Assembly: GCA_037443105.1 (NCBI GenBank)
Contig: JBBIOZ010000052.1
Location: 1 to 10,918, forward strand
Reading direction: 5' to 3'
Length of the DNA stretch: 10,918 bases
Source: JAWCLZ01 sp037443105
GTDB lineage: Archaea > Halobacteriota > JAWCLZ01
A model generated the notes under the pieces. It was not told the DNA's origin, did no database searches, and saw only the letters and a list, made by a program, of their open reading frames with translations. Each line of letters begins with the position of its first letter. The first letter of the stretch is position 1. This document shows, one piece after another, positions 5,496 to 10,918 of this stretch. A program made the translations under genes and the position numbers.

Positions 5496-8276
5496 ATGAT
5501 GGAAGAGGAATACCAACTTGACTATTTTCATAAAAATGGTTTCGTGAGAAAACAATGCAAGAAATGCAAGAGCTATTTCTGGACGAGAGATGCTGATCGC
5601 GAGATCTGCGGCGATGCCCCGTGCGTGCCCTACAACTTCATAGGCAACCCAGTTTTCAAGCAGCATAGCTTGAATGAAATGCGCGAGGCCTATCTCTCTT
5701 TCTTCGAGAGGCATGGCCACAAAAGAGTTAATCGCTATCCTGTAGTTGCGCGCTGGCGCGATGACATTTATCTCACAATAGCAAGCATCGCTGACTTCCA
5801 ACCTTGGGTGACATCGGGCAAAATACCTCCACCGGCGAATCCCCTTACGATTTCCCAGCCATGTATACGCTTGGACGATCTAGATTCAGTTGGTAGAAGC
5901 GGTAGACATCTCACCACCTTTGAAATGATGGCGCATCACGTTTTCAACTACCCTGGCAAGGAAATCTACTGGAAAGACCGCACTGTGGAGCTCTGCAGCT
6001 TACTGCTTCAAGAATTAGGTGCAAAATTAGAGGAGGTGACATTCAAGGAAAACCCATGGATGGGTGGTGGAAACGCAGGTCCAGCAGTTGAAGTTTTAGT
6101 AAGAGGTTTAGAGGTAGCAACGCTTGTTTTTATGAACCTCGTAGCAGATAAAAATGGAGACATTGAGCTAAAAGGCGAGCGATATAAAAAAATGGATCTA
6201 TACATCGTGGATACTGGCTATGGCCTGGAGAGATTTGTATGGGGGTCAAATGGTGCTCCAACGATTTATGATGCAATTTTCCCTGAAGTGGTGAATGAAC
6301 TCACGGCGCTCGCTGGTATAGAGCACTCCATTAAAGATCCAGAGTATTCCAACATTCTAGCCATGAATGCCAAACTCGCTGGTTACATGGATGTAAGCAG
6401 TAAAGCGAATTTAATGCTGCTGAGAAAGCAAATCGCAAGCGAAATTAACTTGGATGTGGATAAATTGAATAAAATTCTAGAGCCAGTCGAGGCAGTATAT
6501 GCAATCGCTGATCACTCACGCTGCCTCGCATTCATGCTTGGCGATGGAATAATACCATCCAATGTAAAAGCTGGCTATCTAGCTAGACTTGTGATTCGAA
6601 GAATGCTTCGCTTGATGCACTCTCTACAGCTAAAACAAAAGCTCTCTGAAATTGTGCGCATTCAAATTGAAAAGCACGTTAGCAAGAGCTATCCTGAGTA
6701 CCTCAAGAAAATTGATACGATTACAGAAATTCTCGACTTAGAGGAGGAGAAATATGCTGAAACAATTGCGAGAGGTACGAGATTGGTGGAGAGAACAGCG
6801 CAGTACCATAAAGCTAGAAATGAAAAAATTCCCCTTGATGAGCTCATCCAACTCTACGACACCCATGGCATACCCCCTGAGATCGCGCGAAGCATTTCAA
6901 ATGAAATTGGAGTGGAGGTGGATTTGCCTGATAACTTTTATTCGATTGTAGCCAAAAGCCATAGCAAGCTCGTGAAAGAGGAAGAGGAGGGGGAGGCTGT
7001 ATATAGAGATCGAATCAAAACTTTGCCACCCACGAAGCAGCTTTACTATGAGCAGCCCTTTAATAAAAGATTTAAAGCAAAAGTTCTTGATGTTTTCAAT
7101 GACTACATAGTGCTTGATCAAACTCTTTTCTACCCCGAGGGAGGCGGACAGCTTGCAGATACTGGCTTTATAAAAATTGGCAGAGTTAGAAAGGAAGTGA
7201 TAGATGTACAGATGCAAGATGGCGTGATACTGCATAAAGTGGCCGGGAGCGGTGAGATCAAAGTTGGAGATGAAGTTGTAGGGATTATTGACTATCAAAG
7301 GCGCCTTGCTCACGCTAAGCATCATTCAGCTACGCATATAGTCGCACTTTCAGCTAGAAAAATACTTGGAGAGCATATCTGGCAGGCGGGAGCGCAGAAG
7401 GAGACGGATAAAGCTAGATTGGATCTCTCCCACTACAAGCGCATAACCGATGAAGAGCTTAGAGAGATAGAAATGCTTGCAAATAAAATTGTAATGAAAA
7501 ATGCCAGAATCAAGATCTTCTGGATGGATAGAAATGAAGCGGAGAGGAGATTTGGCTTCACACTCTATCAAGGCGGTGTGCCAACTGGAGATAAAATAAG
7601 AGTGGTAAAAGTCGATGAAGATGTAGAAGCATGCGGAGGGACGCATTGCAAATCAACTGGAATGATTGGCCCAATTAAAATCTTGCGGACTGAGCGCGTA
7701 CAAGATGGCGTTGAGCGATTGGAATTCGCAGCTGGAGAAGCTGCGATTGCAAAGAACTTGGAAAGAGAAGAGCTTTTAATGAGAAGCTCTGAAATACTCC
7801 GAGTTCCGCCAGCTCAACTCCCAGATACTGTGCAGCGATTCTTTGAAGAGTGGAAACGGCAGCGAAAGGAAATAGAAGCATTGAAGGAGAAGCTCGCAGA
7901 GTTGCAAGCTAAGGGTCTGCTTGAAAGCGCTGAAACCATAAGCGGGATTAAAGTTATAGTAAGCAAAATCTCAGATGCAGATATCGAAACGTTGATTAAA
8001 ATCGCAGCTGCATTGAGCAGAAGCGATGCTGTTGCATTGCTCGCAAGTATATCGAATGGAGTAAAAATCGTTTCAATAGCTGGAGAGAAGGCTATTGAGA
8101 TAGGTTTAACAGCTGATGCAATTGCAAGCGAAGCAAGCAAAGCAGTTGGTGGAGGGGGAGGTGGAGAGCCGCATCTCGCTCAAGGCGGCGGCCCTAAATC
8201 CGAGTATATCGATGAAGCGCTTAGAGTGGGAATGGAGTTGATTAAAGCGAGGCTTAAAAATGCGAATATTCCTTAG
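5496..8276 (+). CDS. alaS: Alanyl-tRNA synthetase, archaeal type
   Basis: The 926-residue product charges tRNA-Ala with alanine. The N-terminal segment carries the archaeal cysteine cluster CKKC (21-24), C38, C43. The class II catalytic core includes RWRDDIYLTIASIADFQPWV and GRSGRHLTTFEMMAHH (133-148). The editing domain, which removes mischarged serine and glycine, has its metal ligands intact: HHSATH (H610, H614) and CGGTHC (C713, H717). A coiled coil (about 780-810, EIEALKEKLAELQAKG) leads to the C-terminal DHHA1-like domain with its glycine-rich loop GGGGGGEPHLAQGGG (885-899). Length is usual for archaeal AlaRS and no key residue is missing. A second ATG follows at 5499; the first fits GTGAT better. 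It leads an operon and overlaps thrC by 17 bases. Confidence 0.98.
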   Translation: MMEEEYQLDYFHKNGFVRKQCKKCKSYFWTRDADREICGDAPCVPYNFIGNPVFKQHSLNEMREAYLSFFERHGHKRVNRYPVVARWRDDIYLTIASIADFQPWVTSGKIPPPANPLTISQPCIRLDDLDSVGRSGRHLTTFEMMAHHVFNYPGKEIYWKDRTVELCSLLLQELGAKLEEVTFKENPWMGGGNAGPAVEVLVRGLEVATLVFMNLVADKNGDIELKGERYKKMDLYIVDTGYGLERFVWGSNGAPTIYDAIFPEVVNELTALAGIEHSIKDPEYSNILAMNAKLAGYMDVSSKANLMLLRKQIASEINLDVDKLNKILEPVEAVYAIADHSRCLAFMLGDGIIPSNVKAGYLARLVIRRMLRLMHSLQLKQKLSEIVRIQIEKHVSKSYPEYLKKIDTITEILDLEEEKYAETIARGTRLVERTAQYHKARNEKIPLDELIQLYDTHGIPPEIARSISNEIGVEVDLPDNFYSIVAKSHSKLVKEEEEGEAVYRDRIKTLPPTKQLYYEQPFNKRFKAKVLDVFNDYIVLDQTLFYPEGGGQLADTGFIKIGRVRKEVIDVQMQDGVILHKVAGSGEIKVGDEVVGIIDYQRRLAHAKHHSATHIVALSARKILGEHIWQAGAQKETDKARLDLSHYKRITDEELREIEMLANKIVMKNARIKIFWMDRNEAERRFGFTLYQGGVPTGDKIRVVKVDEDVEACGGTHCKSTGMIGPIKILRTERVQDGVERLEFAAGEAAIAKNLEREELLMRSSEILRVPPAQLPDTVQRFFEEWKRQRKEIEALKEKLAELQAKGLLESAETISGIKVIVSKISDADIETLIKIAAALSRSDAVALLASISNGVKIVSIAGEKAIEIGLTADAIASEASKAVGGGGGGEPHLAQGGGPKSEYIDEALRVGMELIKARLKNANIP

Positions 8277-9462
8277 ATGCATGGAATGTGGCACTGAATA
8301 TCCACATACAGATATAATCTACACCTGCGGCAGCTGCGGAGGGCTGCTTGATGTAATCTATGATTACTCGCAAATTGAATTTAAAATAGACGATAGCCCA
8401 CTTGGGGTATGGAAATATCACGCTTTACTTCCAGTAGAGAGGGAGCCCATTACTTTAAAGGAGGGGGGAACGCCTCTTTATAAATGCGATCGCTTAGCTG
8501 AAGATATTGGCATAAAAGAGCTTTATGTGAAACACGAGGGAATGAATCCAACTGGATCTTTCAAAGACAGAGGGATGACAGTTGGAGTCACCAAAGCGCT
8601 TGAAATGGGAATGTCAACAGTTGCCTGCGCATCAACTGGGAATACCTCTGCATCACTGGCTATATATGCAGCGAAAGCAGGCATACCCGCTGTTGTACTG
8701 CTTCCAAGCGGGAAAGTGGCGCTTGGAAAGGTTGCCCAAGCGTTAATGCACGGCGCGAAGGTGATAACAATAAAGGGCAACTTTGATCGAGCTCTCCGTT
8801 TAGTGCGCGATCTATGTCGAGAGCAGCGCTTTTATCTATTGAATAGCGTCAATCCATTCAGATTAGAGGGACAGAAAACAATAGGCTTTGAAATCGCAGA
8901 TCAATTGGGATTGAGGGCGCCAGACCGCGTGATACTGCCTGTGGGGAATGCGGGCAATATTTCTGCAGTTTACAAAGGCTTCAAGGAATTAAAGATCTAT
9001 GGCATAATTTCAGATCTACCTAAAATGATAGGAATCCAAGCTGAGGGGGCCAGTCCAATTGTTAAAGCAATTAAAAGCGGCGCTAGAGAAATCGAGAGGG
9101 AATCGAAGCCTGATACAATTGCAACTGCGATTAGAATAGGCGACCCTGTTAATGCTTCAAAAGCATTAAAAGCAATCCGAGAGTCAAAAGGCACAGCTGA
9201 AACAGTCACCGATGATGAAATTACCAAAGCGCAGAAAGACCTTGCTAGACTCGAGGGAATAGGTGTTGAACCAGCAAGTGCAGCAGCTATCGCTGGACTT
9301 CGAAAGCTTGTTAACCTAGGGGTTATCGACTATGATGAATGCATCGTATGCGTTGCAACCGGGCACTTGCTAAAAGACCCAGAAACAGTGATAAAGATAT
9401 GCGGCAAGCTCATCGAAGTAGAGGCAGACATGGAAGCAGTTAAAAAAGCACTTGAGGCTTGA
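8260..9462 (+). CDS. thrC: Threonine synthase
   Basis: The 400-residue product converts O-phospho-L-homoserine to L-threonine and phosphate with pyridoxal phosphate. An N-terminal zinc-ribbon-like CMEC...CGSC (C7, C10, C23, C26) precedes the fold-type II PLP core, as in many archaeal threonine synthases. The PLP lysine is K102 in NPTGSFKDRGM (97-107); the phosphate-binding loop is STGNTSAS (125-132) and a second glycine loop is LPVGNAGN. The ATG at 8260 is chosen because the ribbon begins five residues later and GAGG lies seven bases upstream; the next ATG (8281) would lose C7. The start lies inside the end of alaS, out of frame, so translation of the two is probably coupled. No other threonine pathway genes are in the window. 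Confidence 0.95.
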   Translation: MRIFLRCMECGTEYPHTDIIYTCGSCGGLLDVIYDYSQIEFKIDDSPLGVWKYHALLPVEREPITLKEGGTPLYKCDRLAEDIGIKELYVKHEGMNPTGSFKDRGMTVGVTKALEMGMSTVACASTGNTSASLAIYAAKAGIPAVVLLPSGKVALGKVAQALMHGAKVITIKGNFDRALRLVRDLCREQRFYLLNSVNPFRLEGQKTIGFEIADQLGLRAPDRVILPVGNAGNISAVYKGFKELKIYGIISDLPKMIGIQAEGASPIVKAIKSGAREIERESKPDTIATAIRIGDPVNASKALKAIRESKGTAETVTDDEITKAQKDLARLEGIGVEPASAAAIAGLRKLVNLGVIDYDECIVCVATGHLLKDPETVIKICGKLIEVEADMEAVKKALEA

Positions 9463-9465
9463 ATT

Positions 9466-10659
9466 ATGGGAATTTCAATAGCAATAGCTGGCAAGCCAAA
9501 TTCTGGGAAAACCACGCTTTTTAAAGCGCTTACACTAGCTAATGTAGAAATCGCTAGCTATCCCTTCACCACAATTAAGGCTAATCACGGAATAAGCCAC
9601 TTGCGGGTGCGATGCGTATGTGGAGAACTCAAAGTAAAATGCGATAAATGCATAGATGGCAATAGATTTATTCCAGTGGCACTAGTGGATGTAGCTGGCC
9701 TAGTGCCAGATGCACATAAGGGGCGAGGTCTTGGAAATGCATTTCTAGATGAAATGAGGCAGAGTGAGGCGATCATCCACGTGGTTGATGCTAGTGGGAG
9801 TACGGATATGGAGGGCAATCCGGTTGGAGTGAGCAATCACGATCCTTTGAATGATATTGACTTCTTTGAGAAAGAAGTAACCATGTGGATCTTTGGAATA
9901 ATTAAGAAAAACTGGGAGAGGATATCGAGAAAGGCAATGCTTGAAGAAATGAAGATAGAGCGATTTATACACGATCAACTCACTGGTTTGGGGATTTCTG
10001 AGCAGCATATAAAAAATGCCATCGCTAGAGCAGAGCTTGACCCGGAGAAGCCTGCGAAGTGGTGCGAGGAGGATTTGATAAAATTCGCTGATGAAGTTCG
10101 TAAAATCAGCAAGCCTTTGATATTAGCGGCAAATAAAATTGACATAGCCCCTGAAGAAAATCTCTCCAAGCTCAAAGCACTTGAGAAAAAAGGCTATATT
10201 GTAATTCCAACCTGCGCTGCTGCTGAAGTTGCCCTTAGGCTGGCTGATAAAAGTGGTTTGATTAAATATCTTCCTGGAGATAGCGATTTCAAGCTTTTAA
10301 AGCCTGAGAAGCTCACTGAAGCACAGAGAAATGCTCTTAAGAAGCTATCGCTACTTTTGAAGAAGTTCGGTAGCACAGGAGCGCAGGAGTGTTTAAATAC
10401 AGTAGTTTTTAAGCTTCTGAATATGATAGTTGTCTACCCAGTCGAGGATGAGAATAAATATTGCGATAAAAATGGCAATGTACTGCCTGATGCCTTTCTA
10501 TTAAGAAGAGGCAGCACTGCTAGAGATCTCGCATATTTGGTGCATAGCGATCTAGGCGAAGGCTTCCTTTATGCTATTGATGCTAAGACGAAGCGCAGGC
10601 TTGGCGAGAAAACTGCGCTGGAGCACAATAGCGTGGTGAAAATTGTCTCAGCAAGATAG
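9466..10659 (+). CDS. YchF/Obg-family GTPase, archaeal MJ1332-like, with TGS domain
   Basis: The 397-residue product belongs to the translation-associated Obg/YchF group. G1 is GKPNSGKTT (9-17), the switch region includes SYPFTTIKANHG (31-42), G3 is DVAGL (75-79) followed by HKGRGLGNAFLDEMRQ (84-99), and G4 is NKID (223-226). NKxD is the canonical guanine-specific form, unlike the NxxE of ATP-preferring YchF/OLA1. A four-cysteine insert, CVCGELKVKCDKC (C50, C52, C59, C62), sits between switch I and G3, as in archaeal relatives, and could bind a metal. The C-terminus is a TGS domain, from about 325, with DAFLLRRGSTARDLAYLVH. Members bind ribosomes; the exact role is unknown. It starts three bases after thrC with GAGG eight bases before the ATG. 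Confidence 0.93.
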   Translation: MGISIAIAGKPNSGKTTLFKALTLANVEIASYPFTTIKANHGISHLRVRCVCGELKVKCDKCIDGNRFIPVALVDVAGLVPDAHKGRGLGNAFLDEMRQSEAIIHVVDASGSTDMEGNPVGVSNHDPLNDIDFFEKEVTMWIFGIIKKNWERISRKAMLEEMKIERFIHDQLTGLGISEQHIKNAIARAELDPEKPAKWCEEDLIKFADEVRKISKPLILAANKIDIAPEENLSKLKALEKKGYIVIPTCAAAEVALRLADKSGLIKYLPGDSDFKLLKPEKLTEAQRNALKKLSLLLKKFGSTGAQECLNTVVFKLLNMIVVYPVEDENKYCDKNGNVLPDAFLLRRGSTARDLAYLVHSDLGEGFLYAIDAKTKRRLGEKTALEHNSVVKIVSAR

Positions 10660-10661
10660 AT

Positions 10662-10918
10662 TTACTCGATTCTAAATCCTCTGATCAAAGCTCTAAACAG
10701 CAGAAGCACTGGAATTATCTCAAGACGGCCAATCCACATATTGAAAATAAGCAAAACCTTTGCCGCAACTGGCATTGCTGCACTAGTAACGCCCGAGGTT
10801 AAGCCAACATTGCTCTGGGCAGAGCTTACTTCAAAGAGTAATTTTTCCACTGGGAATTGAGGCATTAAATGGAGGAGGGAAATTGTACTAAATCCCAAGA
10901 AAATAAGCCATAGGAATA
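10662..10918 (-). CDS. trkH: TrkH-family potassium uptake protein, C-terminal part only
   Basis: The minus-strand frame is open from the right edge to a TAA at 10662-10664, giving 84 complete codons. The C-terminus is recognisable: a hydrophobic segment ending LHLMPQFP, then FEVSSAQSNVGLTSGVT, which carries the last selectivity-filter motif (NVGLTSG) of Trk/Ktr channels, and a last membrane helix KVLLIFNMWIGRLEIIPVLLLF with the GRLE signature. TrkH subunits form the membrane pore for potassium uptake, usually gated by a cytoplasmic TrkA protein, not seen here. The protein is normally about 480 residues, so the start and most helices lie beyond the window. Its stop is two bases from the stop of the GTPase gene. 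Confidence 0.9.
   Translation of the reverse strand, partial: FLWLIFLGFSTISLLHLMPQFPVEKLLFEVSSAQSNVGLTSGVTSAAMPVAAKVLLIFNMWIGRLEIIPVLLLFRALIRGFRIE

Noticed and set aside
5488..5496. Upstream ATG at 5488 as the alaS start
   Set aside because: It reads ATG-TAT-TAA and stops at once; it also overlaps the GTGAT site serving the ATG at 5496.
6897..7325. 142-codon minus-strand open frame inside alaS
   Set aside because: The alaS frame here encodes conserved editing-domain sequence; the opposite frame has no family features or start signals.

Overview
This is a dense, low-GC archaeal chromosome segment made almost entirely of conserved single-copy genes. The archaeal origin is clear: the alanyl-tRNA synthetase has the archaeal-type N-terminal cysteine cluster, there is a CTP-type riboflavin kinase carrying an N-terminal winged helix, and a GPN-loop GTPase, the UPF0200/UPF0201 pair and a YchF/Obg-like GTPase with the archaeal cysteine insert are present. 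The gene set suggests a euryarchaeal lineage, perhaps Thermoplasmata or a relative, but I cannot place it further by eye. Nothing points to a mobile element, virus, CRISPR array or recent transfer.

Layout from left to right. (1) Bases 1-393, minus: N-terminal 131 residues of the riboflavin kinase/regulator, running off the left edge. (2) Bases 394-518: divergent promoter region with a 14-bp perfect palindrome next to the ribK start and a perfect 12-bp T-rich tandem repeat next to the GTPase start. (3) Bases 519-1283, plus: GPN-loop GTPase. (4) Bases 3118 down to 1280, minus: a tight three-gene operon (winged-helix protein, xylose-isomerase-like TIM barrel, unrecognised 164-residue protein) whose last stop overlaps the GTPase stop. 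(5) Bases 3119-3259: divergent promoter region with a 21-bp direct repeat of 25-bp period. (6) Bases 3260-4964, plus: overlapping operon of a radical SAM activase-like protein, UPF0200 kinase-like protein and UPF0201 protein. (7) Bases 5357-4959, minus: a small predicted lipoprotein convergent on that operon. (8) Bases 5358-5495: divergent promoter region with a 16-bp direct repeat, again of 25-bp period. (9) Bases 5496-10659, plus: alaS, thrC and a YchF/Obg-family GTPase, closely packed. (10) Bases 10662-10918, minus: the C-terminal end of a TrkH-type potassium transporter running off the right edge.

Genes inside operons have GAGG/GAGGT-type ribosome binding sites, often lying in the end of the previous gene, while several first genes have no such site and a TATA-like element about 25-28 bases before the start, as expected for leaderless transcripts. 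All three convergent junctions have overlapping or nearly touching stop codons, leaving no intergenic space for terminators. The alaS cluster and the GTPases serve translation and probably ribosome function; the other genes add cofactor synthesis, threonine synthesis and ion uptake. I see no obvious new defence or mobile system. The least explained parts are the three-gene minus-strand operon at 1280-3118, the radical SAM/UPF0200/UPF0201 operon, and the paired repeats in all three divergent promoter regions.
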